Source: Gammaproteobacteria bacterium (lineage in GTDB: Bacteria; Pseudomonadota; Gammaproteobacteria; Thiohalospirales; Thiohalospiraceae). From it: a stretch of 33,653 nucleotides of DNA. This document shows, in pieces, positions 8,759-17,180 of this stretch (position 1 is its first letter; each line of letters opens with the position of its first letter). The position numbers and the translations under genes are program-made. Location: NCBI GenBank assembly GCA_024277575.1, contig JAJRUX010000111.1, positions 1 to 33,653 on the forward strand, in the 5' to 3' direction. The notes beneath the pieces were generated by a model, which was not told the origin of the DNA, did not search any database, and was given only the letters and a program-made list of their open reading frames with translations.

Positions 8759-8845
8759 GAAATACCAGGCTCCTGTTGGTTTTGAATTGTCATCTTGATG
8801 GAGTACTGTAATGTTAGCACGTCCTCATTAGTATCGGAAACCGCC

Positions 8846-9946
8846 ATGCATAGTGTTGATCGGCAGTTTATGCAGCAGGCCTTGCGGCTTGCGGAGAAGG
8901 GGCTTTACTCCACCGATCCGAATCCGCGAGTTGGCTGCGTTGTGGTCAAGGGGGGGAGCGTTGTCGGTGAGGGATGGCACCATCGGGCGGGTGAGCCTCA
9001 TGCCGAGATCAATGCGCTGCATCAGGCTGGCGGCCATGCGCGGGGAGCGACGGTGTATGTCACGCTGGAACCCTGCTGTCACTACGGCAGAACCCCTCCC
9101 TGCAGCAAGACACTTGTGGAGGCCGGGGTGGAGCGGGTGGTCGTGGCGATGACAGATCCCAACCCCAGGGTGGCCGGGCAGGGGCTACGGGAGTTGCGCA
9201 GTGCCGGTATTCTGGTTGAGTCCGGCGTACTGCAGGAACAGGCTGAGCGGTTGAATCCGGGGTTTGTCAGCCGCATGTCCCGCAACCGTCCCTGGGTACG
9301 CTGCAAGCTGGCCATGAGTCTCGACGGGCGGACGGCAATGGCATCGGGGGAGAGTAAATGGATCACCTCCGGCGAGGCGCGTGCGGATGTGCACAGGCTG
9401 CGCGCCCGCAGTTCCGCCATTGTTACCGGCATCGGTACCGTGATGGCCGATGATCCTTCACTCAATGTGCGGCTGCCGGAGCCGGGTGACAGCCCGCGCC
9501 AGCCGCTGCGGGTGGTGCTGGATCGGGCGTTGAGAATCTCACCGGCGGCGCGTCTGTTCTCCCTGCCGGGGGATGTTGTCATTTTTACCGCGGAGGTGCC
9601 ACAACAGCGCATTGATGTTATTACCGATCTCGGTGCCGAGGTTATCCCGGTGCCGTTGGGTGATAATGGACTCGACCTGATGGCAGTGATGCGGCAGCTT
9701 GCGCAACGGGAGGTAAACGAGGTGATGCTGGAGGCTGGCGCAACATTGAGTGGCACCATGCTGCAGGCCGGGCTGATTGATGAACTGGTAATCTATCTTG
9801 CTCCCCACCTGATGGGTGATGCGGCCAGGGGATTGTTCCATCTGCCGGGGCTGGAGAGGATGGAGCAGCGCATCGAGCTGGATATTCAGGAGATATGTGC
9901 TGTGGGCAAGGATTGGCGTATCGGCGCGAGGGTTCTGGGCAATTAA
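8846..9946 (+). CDS. ribD: Bifunctional diaminohydroxyphosphoribosylaminopyrimidine deaminase / reductase RibD
   Basis: RibD carries out the second and third steps of riboflavin synthesis (pyrimidine deamination, then NADPH-dependent side-chain reduction). The chosen start gives 366 residues. The deaminase domain (1-145) has the zinc site HAEINAL (His52, catalytic Glu54) and EPCCHYGRTPPC (Cys77, Cys86). The reductase domain (about 147-366) opens with RPWVRCKLAMSLDGRTA and has SGEARADVHRLRARSSAI. The frame is open up to a TTG at 8795 and an ATG at 8798, but those lack a ribosome-binding site and would add about 17 atypical residues; MHSVDRQFMQQAL at 8846 fits the family. It heads the rib cluster; nrdR, often directly upstream in gammaproteobacteria, is absent. 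Confidence 0.95.
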   Translation: MHSVDRQFMQQALRLAEKGLYSTDPNPRVGCVVVKGGSVVGEGWHHRAGEPHAEINALHQAGGHARGATVYVTLEPCCHYGRTPPCSKTLVEAGVERVVVAMTDPNPRVAGQGLRELRSAGILVESGVLQEQAERLNPGFVSRMSRNRPWVRCKLAMSLDGRTAMASGESKWITSGEARADVHRLRARSSAIVTGIGTVMADDPSLNVRLPEPGDSPRQPLRVVLDRALRISPAARLFSLPGDVVIFTAEVPQQRIDVITDLGAEVIPVPLGDNGLDLMAVMRQLAQREVNEVMLEAGATLSGTMLQAGLIDELVIYLAPHLMGDAARGLFHLPGLERMEQRIELDIQEICAVGKDWRIGARVLGN

Positions 9947-9973
9947 ACAAGTTTAACTTTGGTTTATAACATT

Positions 9974-10642
9974 ATGTTTTCAGGTATTATTGAGGCGGTT
10001 GGCAGTGTGGTTTCGCGAGAGTCCAAAGGGGCTGATGTCCGCCTTCGCGTTGATACCGCCGGGCTGGATCTTGCGGATGTAGTGCCAGGTGACAGTATCG
10101 CGGTCAATGGTGTCTGTCTTACGGTCACTACATTGTTGAGTGATGGTTTCTGGGCGGATGTGTCCGGTGAGACACTGGCGCGCACCGTGCTGGGGGAGAC
10201 CCGGGTTGGTTCTGCGCTCAACCTGGAAAAGGCGCTTACTCTCTCAACGCGTCTGGGGGGCCATCTTGTGACCGGTCATGTGGACGGTGTGGGGGAAGTG
10301 GTGCAGCGAACGGAACAGGGCCGCTCGGTGAAGTTTCGTATTCGGGCACCGGAAGGGTTGGCGAAATATATCGCGGAGAAAGGCTCTGTTTGTGTTGATG
10401 GTGTCAGTTTGACAGTCAACGGCGTACAGGGAGCGGAGTTCGAGCTGAACATCGTTCCACACACCTTGCAGCAGACCACAATGAATGGGTACCGGCCGGG
10501 GTGGCGGGTCAACCTGGAGGTTGATATAATCGCCCGTTATCTTGAACGGCTGCTGTTGGGTGAGAGGGCCGCTCAACCGGAAAACGGGGGGTTGACCGTG
10601 GGGGCGTTACTGGCAGCCGGCATGGGCAAGAGCGACCTTTAA
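9974..10642 (+). CDS. ribE: Riboflavin synthase alpha chain
   Basis: This enzyme dismutates two lumazine molecules into riboflavin and a pyrimidine. The 222-residue protein shows the internal duplication of the family: SIAVNGVCLTV in the first barrel and SVCVDGVSLTV in the second, with GHVDGVGEV and NIVPHTLQQTT. I chose the ATG at 9974 because MFSGIIEAVG is the invariant start; an upstream TTG would add five residues. No FMN riboswitch can fit in the 27-bp gap before it. Some schemes call this gene ribC. Confidence 0.95.
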   Translation: MFSGIIEAVGSVVSRESKGADVRLRVDTAGLDLADVVPGDSIAVNGVCLTVTTLLSDGFWADVSGETLARTVLGETRVGSALNLEKALTLSTRLGGHLVTGHVDGVGEVVQRTEQGRSVKFRIRAPEGLAKYIAEKGSVCVDGVSLTVNGVQGAEFELNIVPHTLQQTTMNGYRPGWRVNLEVDIIARYLERLLLGERAAQPENGGLTVGALLAAGMGKSDL

Positions 10643-10649
10643 AAAACAG

Positions 10650-11774
10650 ATGCAACTGAATAGCACAGAAGAGATTATTGAAGATATTCGTCAGGGGCGG
10701 ATGGTCATCATCATGGATGATGAGGCGCGTGAAAACGAGGGCGATCTGCTCATGGCGGCGACCTGGGCCAGGCCGGAGGATATCAACTTCATGGCCCGTT
10801 ACGGGCGTGGGCTGATCTGCCTGACACTCACACCCGCACGTTGCAAGCAGCTGGATCTGCCATTGATGGTGCGCGACAACAATGAAAAACATGGCACGAA
10901 TTTCACCCTGTCAATCGAAGCGGCACAAGGGGTGACAACCGGAATCTCCGCGGCCGATCGCGCAATGACCGTACGCGTAGCCGTGGCCCCCGACGCAAGG
11001 CCGGAGGATCTGGTGCGTCCCGGCCATATCTTCCCACTGATGGCACAGCCGGGAGGAGTATTGACCCGCGCTGGCCACACCGAGGCGGGGTGTGATCTCG
11101 CACGTCTGGCAGGCTTTGAGCCCGCCGCTGTAATCGTGGAGGTTCTCAATGAAGATGGCAGTATGGCGCGCCGTCCGGATCTGGAAAAATTTGCTGCCGA
11201 GCACCAGCTCAAGATCGGTACCATCGCTGATCTGATTAAATACCGCCTGGAAAACGAAAACTCCATCAACCGGGTTGCCGAATGTAGAATGCCGACCGCA
11301 TACGGTGATTTCAACCTGAAGGTGTACCAGGACGAGATCGATGACCGCCTGCATGTAGCGCTGGTCAAGGGTGATATTGACAGTGACAAACCCGTTCTGG
11401 TTCGTGTACATATGCAGGACAGTTTATGTGATGTATTTGAAAGCAAGCGCAGCACCAGCAGCTGGTCGCTGGGGGAGGCGTTGCGCTATATCGACAGGGA
11501 AGGGCGGGGCATTGTGGTTATTTTACGCCAGCCAGAGCCGGAAAGTGATATGTTACGGCGTATCAGAAATTACCAGCTGGAGGATGAGGGAGTGACCCTG
11601 CCCGGGAAGCCCACGGGTGGCGAGCTGCGCACCTACGGTATCGGAGCACAGATTCTTCTGAATCTCGGAGTGCGCAAGATGCGGGTAATGAGCGCGCCAA
11701 AACATCTGCACGCCTTGTCAGGTTTTGGTCTTGAGGTGGTGGAATATATACAGGATAGCGGGGAACAGGAATGA
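10650..11774 (+). CDS. ribBA: RibBA-like protein: active DHBP synthase fused to degenerate GTP cyclohydrolase II (RibBX type)
   Basis: The N-terminal half (1-200) is a complete 3,4-dihydroxy-2-butanone-4-phosphate synthase with [12 protein letters not shown] (23-34), [17 protein letters not shown] (123-130) and AGHTEA (141-146). The C-terminal half (about 205-370) aligns with GTP cyclohydrolase II but lacks its zinc site. Where active enzymes have HSEC...RCDCG, this protein reads [18 protein letters not shown], so the three Cys become Asp257, Ser268 and Ser270. The REGRG segment that follows is also altered ([15 protein letters not shown]). Such hybrids are known from proteobacteria as RibBX and are thought to lack cyclohydrolase activity; a separate ribA is then expected elsewhere. 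The stop overlaps the ribH ATG by 4 bp. Confidence 0.93.
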   Translation: MQLNSTEEIIEDIRQGRMVIIMDDEARENEGDLLMAATWARPEDINFMARYGRGLICLTLTPARCKQLDLPLMVRDNNEKHGTNFTLSIEAAQGVTTGISAADRAMTVRVAVAPDARPEDLVRPGHIFPLMAQPGGVLTRAGHTEAGCDLARLAGFEPAAVIVEVLNEDGSMARRPDLEKFAAEHQLKIGTIADLIKYRLENENSINRVAECRMPTAYGDFNLKVYQDEIDDRLHVALVKGDIDSDKPVLVRVHMQDSLCDVFESKRSTSSWSLGEALRYIDREGRGIVVILRQPEPESDMLRRIRNYQLEDEGVTLPGKPTGGELRTYGIGAQILLNLGVRKMRVMSAPKHLHALSGFGLEVVEYIQDSGEQE

Positions 11775-12241
11775 GCATAAATACAGTGGAAGGGGATCTG
11801 GTCGTCGATGATGCCCGTTTTGGTCTGGTGGTGAGCCGTTTCAACAGCTTCATTGTGGACAGCCTGCAAAGCGGCGCCATCGATTGTCTGTTGCGCCACG
11901 GCGCCAGAGAGAGTGATATCGAGGTGGTGAAGGTGCCGGGAGCCCATGAGATACCGCTGCTCGTTCAGCGAATGGCTGCCAGCGAAAAGTACGATGCCAT
12001 CATTGCCCTGGGGGCGGTGATTCGTGGCGCCACGCCGCATTTTGACTATGTGGCTGGCGAGTGCGCCAAGGGGTTGGCCGCCGTCAGCCAGCAGTACAGC
12101 CTGCCGGTGGCGTTCGGCGTGCTTACCGTGGATACCATCGAACAGGCAGTTGAGCGCGCCGGAACCAAGGCTGGTAACAAGGGAGGTGACGCTGCCCTGT
12201 CTGCCATCGAGATGGTCAATCTGTTGAGACAACTGGATTAG
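11771..12241 (+). CDS. ribH: 6,7-dimethyl-8-ribityllumazine synthase
   Basis: RibH condenses the RibB product with the RibD-branch pyrimidine to form lumazine, the substrate of RibE. The 156-residue length is typical. Signatures are [23 protein letters not shown] and [20 protein letters not shown]; the last holds the phosphate-binding segment and the catalytic His. It overlaps ribBA by ATGA, implying translational coupling. It forms the icosahedral shell that may enclose RibE in some bacteria. Confidence 0.96.
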   Translation: MSINTVEGDLVVDDARFGLVVSRFNSFIVDSLQSGAIDCLLRHGARESDIEVVKVPGAHEIPLLVQRMAASEKYDAIIALGAVIRGATPHFDYVAGECAKGLAAVSQQYSLPVAFGVLTVDTIEQAVERAGTKAGNKGGDAALSAIEMVNLLRQLD

Positions 12242-12269
12242 ACATAATTGAGCTGAATGGTGCGAACAG

Positions 12270-12701
12270 ATGAGTAGCAAACGAAGCAGGGCTCGCAGTC
12301 GTGCCGTTCAGGCCATCTATCAGTGGCAGATGACCGGTCAGGATATTGGCGATATAAGTAATCATTTCGTTGCTGAACACCCCATGATGCGCGTGGACGT
12401 GACCTATTTCCAGGAGCTGGTTCACGGGGTTGTGGATAAGGTCTATGCGCTGGATGACGAGATTGTTCCCTTCCTGGATCGGGAGCTGCAGGCGGTAGAT
12501 CCCGTTGAGCGCGCTATTCTACGTCTCGGTACCTACGAACTGGCGCAGCGTCTTGATATTCCCTATCGAGTGATAATCAACGAATCAGTGGAACTGGCCA
12601 AATCTTTTGGCGGTGAGGCCGGGCACAAGTATGTCAACAGCATCCTGGATAAGGTGGCGCTCAAACTGCGCAATACGGAAGTGGCGGCTGCACGGCGCTG
12701 A
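12270..12701 (+). CDS. nusB: Transcription antitermination factor NusB
   Basis: NusB binds NusE (S10) and boxA RNA and supports antitermination of rRNA operons. The 143-residue all-helical protein begins with SKRSRARSRAVQAIYQWQM and has the conserved LDREL, DPVERAILRLGTYEL, PYRVIINESVELAKSFGGE and YVNSILDKVA segments. It follows ribH by 28 bp, the standard gammaproteobacterial order. The usual next gene, thiL, is missing: the operon ends here and the neighbouring gene runs in the opposite direction. Confidence 0.96.
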   Translation: MSSKRSRARSRAVQAIYQWQMTGQDIGDISNHFVAEHPMMRVDVTYFQELVHGVVDKVYALDDEIVPFLDRELQAVDPVERAILRLGTYELAQRLDIPYRVIINESVELAKSFGGEAGHKYVNSILDKVALKLRNTEVAAARR

Positions 12702-12717
12702 TTTCGTTGTATTGGGA

Positions 12718-12785
12718 GCGCAGTGAAAGAGCGGTTTGAATAACCGTTCGTTTTGAAGCCAGTTACGTCCACTCTTTCACTACGC
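12718..12785. repeat. Imperfect inverted repeat between convergent genes
   Basis: GCGCAGTGAAAGAG (12718-12731) is inverted as CTCTTTCACTACGC (12772-12785), 13 of 14 matching. The arms enclose a smaller hairpin. The repeat lies just after nusB and may act as a transcription barrier between nusB and the convergent beta-helix gene. Confidence 0.7.
12732..12754 (+). terminator. Weak rho-independent terminator candidate after nusB
   Basis: A CGGTT (12732-12736) / AACCG (12742-12746) stem with a 5-nt loop is followed by TTCGTTTT. The stem is short and the T-run interrupted, so this is only a candidate. It sits 31 bp after the nusB stop. Confidence 0.45.
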
Positions 12786-12810
12786 CGAAGCCATCCTCCT
12801 CTCTTTGACC

Positions 12811-12827
12811 TGAACCCACGGATTCAG
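12811..12827. repeat. Solo copy of the 1588-1756 element's terminal motif
   Basis: TGAACCCACGGATTCAG is identical to bases 1735-1751 and in the same orientation. No inverted partner is found nearby, so it is either a remnant end of the element or the recognition sequence at which it inserts. The 18-mer starting one base earlier is itself partly palindromic (CTGAA...TTCAG). It lies 8 bp before the end of the convergent beta-helix gene. Confidence 0.7.
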
Positions 12828-12834
12828 ATTTGAG

Positions 12835-14865
12835 TTAACGTAACTCCTGTGCTCCTGGAATGCTTGTGACAGTGCGGGGTTTTCTGTCCAGATGCTGCAC
12901 ATACTGCTCCGTGACGGGATGGCTGCTGCCTACCGACTGCGGCAGAGGTTGCCCCTGGTTGCGGATGGTTGGAATATCTCTGGGGGCAAGTGTTTTGGTA
13001 TCCACAGGCGTTGGTGCACCAGATGTGTCAATCAGATTTCCGGCTCCATTGACGGTTGGCTGTTCGTTTATGTAGGGATAACACTCGGCCTGGGTCTCGG
13101 GGTTTTGCCAGCTGTCTGTAATCCAGTTGATGCCCAGGTTGATGGTGCCACTATCACGACCGAGGCAGAAATGACTGGGTTCAGCGCCAGGTGTTTCACT
13201 GCTGTGATAGATGATGTTGTTGAATACTTCGATAGTCTCCTCTGCCGGGGTGCCGGTGTTCTCGTCGTACAGGTACATATCGAACAGTCTGATCCGCCAA
13301 CTGTCATTCAGATCATTGAGAATGGAGATGGTGTTGTTGTAAAAGTAGAGTGTTCCCTTGCGCGCATATTCCGGATCATTGTCATAACCATAGTGGATCA
13401 GGTTTGATGCACTGGTTTTGCTACCGATATGCCTGATGAAGTTTCCATAAACATAGGTTTTACGGTACCTGGCTTCAGCCGCCTTTACTTTCTGCAGTCG
13501 ATCCGGGTTGATGGCTTCTCCATTTGCTGATGCCCAGTCCCGATAGGCCTGCTCGATATACCAGGGACCCGCATCTTCAACCTCAACCAGATCCAGTACG
13601 CGTGAGCTGCCACTATCAAACCAGTTGTAGCGGATCACCGATCCTGCCACCCGTTCCTTCAACGTTGCGCCATTGGCGCCGGGAGTGTTTGGTCCAAAGT
13701 GGTTGTACTGGTATGTTGCGCCGATTGCCTGGATATACATACTGTGTTCACGATAGCTGCCGGACTGCCCGTTGTCGTGCAGATAGTTTCCTTCGATAAG
13801 AATGTTCCGGGTCAGGCTGGCCTCGTTGTACTCCTGTGACATGGTAAAGATACCGTTTCCGCACTGTTCAATCTCGTTGTTTCTGATTACTACATTATCG
13901 GCAGCCTGTACCCGGATACAGGCTGCACCGTTACCATATGACAGATTGCTCCCCGCCGTATTGGTAAAGCGATATCCATTTCGTGCGCGTTGCAGATGTA
14001 GTCCCTCGATCACAATGTTGGAGGGCTTGAAATCATAATCATTGTCCCAAATGATAATCAGCCCATAAATCTGCATTTCGAGCCAACTGCCGAAAGTGGT
14101 TTTGAGATTTGCCGGGGTGGTGGCATTTTCACCGCTGATGATCGGGCGCTCCCCGTTCGTATTTGGCACGCCACAGATTCGGATCGGCTGCTGCTCCGAG
14201 CCACTTGTGCTGATCAGGATTTTTTCCCGGTAAGGTGTGTCGCGCCAGAAAATGCGAACGGTGTCTCCGGCTCCCAGCGATGGCCAGGGAACATCGGCAA
14301 GATTGGTATAGGGCTGGCCGGGCCCCACGGGATAGTCGTTTCCGGTACCGGCGTGAATACAGGCGCCATCTGAAGCAGCAAAAACATCATCATTCAGGAT
14401 AGAACCGAATGCTGTCGCCGTTTCCAGTGTTGCGTTAGCAGGGTTACTTAGCGTCAGCTTCAGGGTTTCATCACTTTCAACATTCGTGTCGCCCATAATG
14501 GCGACATCCACTGTGGTTGAGGTGCTGCCACTGGGGATATGTGCTGTGCCACGGGTGGTTTTGTAATCGCTTCCTGCCGATGCGGTACTGTCCTCGGTAG
14601 CAAAATCAACGCTGATGTCACGACTGGAGGAGGAGTTCAGGCTGATGGTAAAGGTGAGTTTTTTTGTTCCGTTATCACCCTCACTGATGGATGTTGCGGA
14701 AACGGTGATTGTGGCCAGTGCGATATTATCCTCCTTGACGGTAGTGTCACTGTCTCCATCGTTCAAGTCTTCGATAGAGCTGGAAGTGCTGGTTTGGCAT
14801 GCTGTCAGCGTAGACACCAGAAGAACGGCGGGAATCATCCGAAACAAGAGCAATTTTACATCCAT
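12835..14865 (-). CDS. Calx-beta / right-handed beta-helix lipoprotein (copy 1)
   Basis: The 676-residue product starts at ATG 14865, which has AGGTGA about 6 nt upstream; the open frame runs 23 codons further but has no ribosome-binding site there. A lipoprotein signal ends at LTAC, with Cys23 the lipidated residue. A Calx-beta domain follows (about 48-160, SISEGDNGTKKLTFTISL, DTNVESDETLKLTLSNP, SILNDD). From about 170 on comes a module opening with YPVGPGQPYTNL and PYREKILISTSGSEQQPIRI, then a parallel beta-helix of NxxIxxN coils including NVVIRNNEIEQCGNGIF and a LKERVAGSVIRYNWF motif (Lys403). Beta-helix proteins of this kind bind, cleave or epimerise polysaccharides; no catalytic assignment is possible from sequence alone. 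Paralogues lie immediately upstream. Confidence 0.85.
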   Translation of the reverse strand: MDVKLLLFRMIPAVLLVSTLTACQTSTSSSIEDLNDGDSDTTVKEDNIALATITVSATSISEGDNGTKKLTFTISLNSSSSRDISVDFATEDSTASAGSDYKTTRGTAHIPSGSTSTTVDVAIMGDTNVESDETLKLTLSNPANATLETATAFGSILNDDVFAASDGACIHAGTGNDYPVGPGQPYTNLADVPWPSLGAGDTVRIFWRDTPYREKILISTSGSEQQPIRICGVPNTNGERPIISGENATTPANLKTTFGSWLEMQIYGLIIIWDNDYDFKPSNIVIEGLHLQRARNGYRFTNTAGSNLSYGNGAACIRVQAADNVVIRNNEIEQCGNGIFTMSQEYNEASLTRNILIEGNYLHDNGQSGSYREHSMYIQAIGATYQYNHFGPNTPGANGATLKERVAGSVIRYNWFDSGSSRVLDLVEVEDAGPWYIEQAYRDWASANGEAINPDRLQKVKAAEARYRKTYVYGNFIRHIGSKTSASNLIHYGYDNDPEYARKGTLYFYNNTISILNDLNDSWRIRLFDMYLYDENTGTPAEETIEVFNNIIYHSSETPGAEPSHFCLGRDSGTINLGINWITDSWQNPETQAECYPYINEQPTVNGAGNLIDTSGAPTPVDTKTLAPRDIPTIRNQGQPLPQSVGSSHPVTEQYVQHLDRKPRTVTSIPGAQELR

Positions 14866-15181
14866 GTTATTCACCTGAGAAGAAATTAACAGAAACTGAT
14901 TTTTAAGTGGCGACTGTACAGGCAGCAGCAGCATCTATTCCGTGAAGGAGTTCTCAATACTGGAATTAAGTGCTTTGACAGAAGGGGGTTAAGGAATATC
15001 AACTTGTTGAAACAACGTGTTTTTTGCTCGGATTTGTTCTTCTGTGTGGCCTTGTGATACCAGAACCATCTGAAATGGAACAGCGGGATGATACAGAAAA
15101 TGACTGCTCAGAAGAAAAAAGGTGGGGCAGGCCCACCTGTTTGCATGCCGCCGATATTACCCCAATCAGCCGTTGGTTACG
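14866..15181. other. Intergenic region between beta-helix genes 1 and 2
   Basis: The 316 bp between the paralogues hold the leader of copy 1 and the terminator of copy 2 (15112-15138). No convincing gene is seen. A TTGACA near 14975 on the plus strand has no gene to serve. No clear -35/-10 pair for copy 1 was found on the minus strand. Confidence 0.5.
15112..15138 (-). terminator. Rho-independent terminator of beta-helix gene 2
   Basis: On the minus strand AGGTGGG (15138-15132), a CCTGC loop and CCCACCT (15126-15120) form a perfect 7-bp stem followed by a T-rich run. It begins 43 bp after the stop codon, so copy 1 must have its own promoter or depend on read-through. Confidence 0.85.
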
Positions 15182-17155
15182 TCAGGGCAACTCTACGGCA
15201 CCAAGATTATTCGTTGATGGACGGAGTTCCGGCGTTTGATGTCGTACATACTGATATTTTACCGGATGGCTGTTGTTGACCGCCCCTGGCAGGGGCTGGC
15301 TGTGATTGCGAATGGTCGGGATATCATTGGGGGCGAGCGTCTTGATATCGATAGGCGCGGCTGCCTTTGCGGTGTCGACCAGATTTTGTGCTCCGTTAAA
15401 GACAGGCTTGGTATCATAAGGGTAACATTCGGAGAAGGTATCTGCGCTGTTCCAGCTGGATGTAATCCAGTTGACACCCAGGTTGATGGTGCCGCTCTCC
15501 CTGCCGATACAAAGATAACTGGGGGTTGCCTTTGGCGTTTCACTGACAAGATAGATGATGTTGTTGAACGCCTCGATTGTTTCCTCTCCCGGAGTGCCTT
15601 TGCTTTCGTTATAGAGAGAGACATCAAATATGCGAACTCGCCATTGGTCGTCCCGATCATGCCGTATCATCAGCGTATTGTTATAGGAGTAGAGTGTCCC
15701 TTTTCGCGCCAGCTCCGGGTCATTGTCATAACCATAGTGAATCAGGTTTGAGCCGGCTTCACTACCGATATTCAAAAATTGATTGCCATAAACGTAGGTC
15801 TTTCGGTAACGGGCCTCTGTAGCCCTAACATCTGCCAACCGGTCGGGATCAGGCGCCGAACCTTCCAGGCTGTTCAGATAGGCCTTTTCAACAAACCAGG
15901 GGGCGCTGTCTTCCACTTCGACCAAGTCGACTGTTCGGGAGCCGCCCTCGAACCAGTTGTAGCGGATGACGGTTCCGGCGCTACGGTCCTTGAGGTTTGT
16001 TCCAATCGACCCTGGAATATTGGGGCCAAAACGGTTGTACTGATAGACTGCTCCGATAGCCTGAATGTAGAGATTGTGCTGTCTGCCACTGCCGGACTGT
16101 CCGTTGTCATGCAGGTAGTTTCCTTCAATGAGAATATTGCGCGTCAGGCTGGCTTCATTATACTCCTGTGACATGGTGAAGATGCCGTTTCCGCACTGTT
16201 CAATCTCGTTATTCCTGATCACCACGTTATCGGCCGCCTGCAGGCGGATGCAGGCAGCACCGTCTCGGTAATTTCTTTTCTCACCACGGGTATTGGTGAA
16301 GCTGTACTCTTTGTGTGCACGTTTCAGATGCAATCCGTCGATGATGATGTTCGCAGGTTTCTCGTCATAGTTGCCGGAAAGAATTATCAGCCCCAAACCC
16401 TGAAAATTATCATGGTCATTGGAGAAATAGTTATCCAGATTTCCCAGCCGTGGCCGTGTCGTTGCATTTTGTCCACTTATTGTCGGACGTTTGCCGTTAC
16501 TACCGGCGACACCGCAGATCCGGATCGGTTGTTGTCTGGTTCCCCGAGTGCTAATCAGAATTTTTTCCCGATAAGGGGTATTTCTCCAGAAGATCCGTAC
16601 CGTGTCGCCTGGTTTGAGGGATGACCAGGGAATCTGGGACAAGCTGGAGTGTTTTTGTCCCGGCCCTACAGGATAGTAAGTCCCCTTGCCGGAGGGAATG
16701 CAGGGTTTGGGACTTCCGGGGGACGGGGTATCGTCATTGTGAATTGTGCCGGTAGCCCTGGCTGTCCCCAGCTTGGCGTTGACAGGATTGGTTAATGTCA
16801 GGTTGATGATTTCATCGCTTTCAACATCGGTATCGCCCGAGACGGCGATGCTTATCGTGGTTGATTTGCTGTTTGCCGGGATGGTTATTCTGTCGGTAAC
16901 GGGGCGATAGTCCTCATTTGCCTTGGCGGTTCCATCGGATGTGGTATCGTCAACATGGATCTCTTTACTGGAGGGGGGGGTTAAGTCAGCGGGAAAAACG
17001 AGGTTTGTTGTGCCGTCATTACCTTCTGTAACCATTGCGCTGGATACATTGATGATGGACAGGTCATTGCGCACAGAATGGTTTCCACAACCAGCCAGCA
17101 GCAGTAAAAATACAGAAATTATGACGATGCGGACAGGATGTGACTTGGCAAACAT
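15182..17155 (-). CDS. Calx-beta / right-handed beta-helix lipoprotein (copy 2)
   Basis: The 657-residue product starts at ATG 17155 (AAGGA 8 nt upstream). The open frame continues upstream to 17641, but that part is the palindromic element at 17181-17455 read through and is not protein. The layout matches copy 1: lipoprotein signal with LAGC and Cys23, a Calx-beta domain (about 35-145, MVTEGNDGTTNLVF, DTDVESDEIINLTLTNP, TIHNDD), a YYPVGPGQKHSSL / PYREKILISTRGTRQQPIRI module and a long beta-helix. A 51-residue block (codons at 16088-16240) is identical to copy 1. The LKDRSAGTVIRYNWF motif (Lys389) is shared with all three paralogues. Probably an outer-membrane or periplasmic polysaccharide-binding or -modifying protein; activity unknown. 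Confidence 0.85.
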   Translation of the reverse strand: MFAKSHPVRIVIISVFLLLLAGCGNHSVRNDLSIINVSSAMVTEGNDGTTNLVFPADLTPPSSKEIHVDDTTSDGTAKANEDYRPVTDRITIPANSKSTTISIAVSGDTDVESDEIINLTLTNPVNAKLGTARATGTIHNDDTPSPGSPKPCIPSGKGTYYPVGPGQKHSSLSQIPWSSLKPGDTVRIFWRNTPYREKILISTRGTRQQPIRICGVAGSNGKRPTISGQNATTRPRLGNLDNYFSNDHDNFQGLGLIILSGNYDEKPANIIIDGLHLKRAHKEYSFTNTRGEKRNYRDGAACIRLQAADNVVIRNNEIEQCGNGIFTMSQEYNEASLTRNILIEGNYLHDNGQSGSGRQHNLYIQAIGAVYQYNRFGPNIPGSIGTNLKDRSAGTVIRYNWFEGGSRTVDLVEVEDSAPWFVEKAYLNSLEGSAPDPDRLADVRATEARYRKTYVYGNQFLNIGSEAGSNLIHYGYDNDPELARKGTLYSYNNTLMIRHDRDDQWRVRIFDVSLYNESKGTPGEETIEAFNNIIYLVSETPKATPSYLCIGRESGTINLGVNWITSSWNSADTFSECYPYDTKPVFNGAQNLVDTAKAAAPIDIKTLAPNDIPTIRNHSQPLPGAVNNSHPVKYQYVRHQTPELRPSTNNLGAVELP

Positions 17156-17180
17156 GACGTTTTCCTTCTGTCTTTTATTA

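Noticed and set aside
8151-8798. Plus-strand open frame of 215 codons over the hydrolase and PilZ genes.
   Set aside because: Shadow of two genes with intact catalytic and binding motifs on the minus strand.
8759-8845. FMN riboswitch upstream of ribD.
   Set aside because: The gap is only about 90 bp and lacks the conserved RFN helices; none fits before ribE either.
11633-12280. Minus-strand open frame of 215 codons over ribH.
   Set aside because: Antisense shadow of ribBA/ribH, which are certain; the translated product is low-quality with no family features.
14975-15002. Plus-strand TTGACA with TATCAA 16 bp downstream.
   Set aside because: No plus-strand gene follows and the -10 match is poor.
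15001-15030. Small GTTG-AAA-CAAC hairpin followed by a T-run on the plus strand.
   Set aside because: The stem is too short and no plus-strand transcript ends here.
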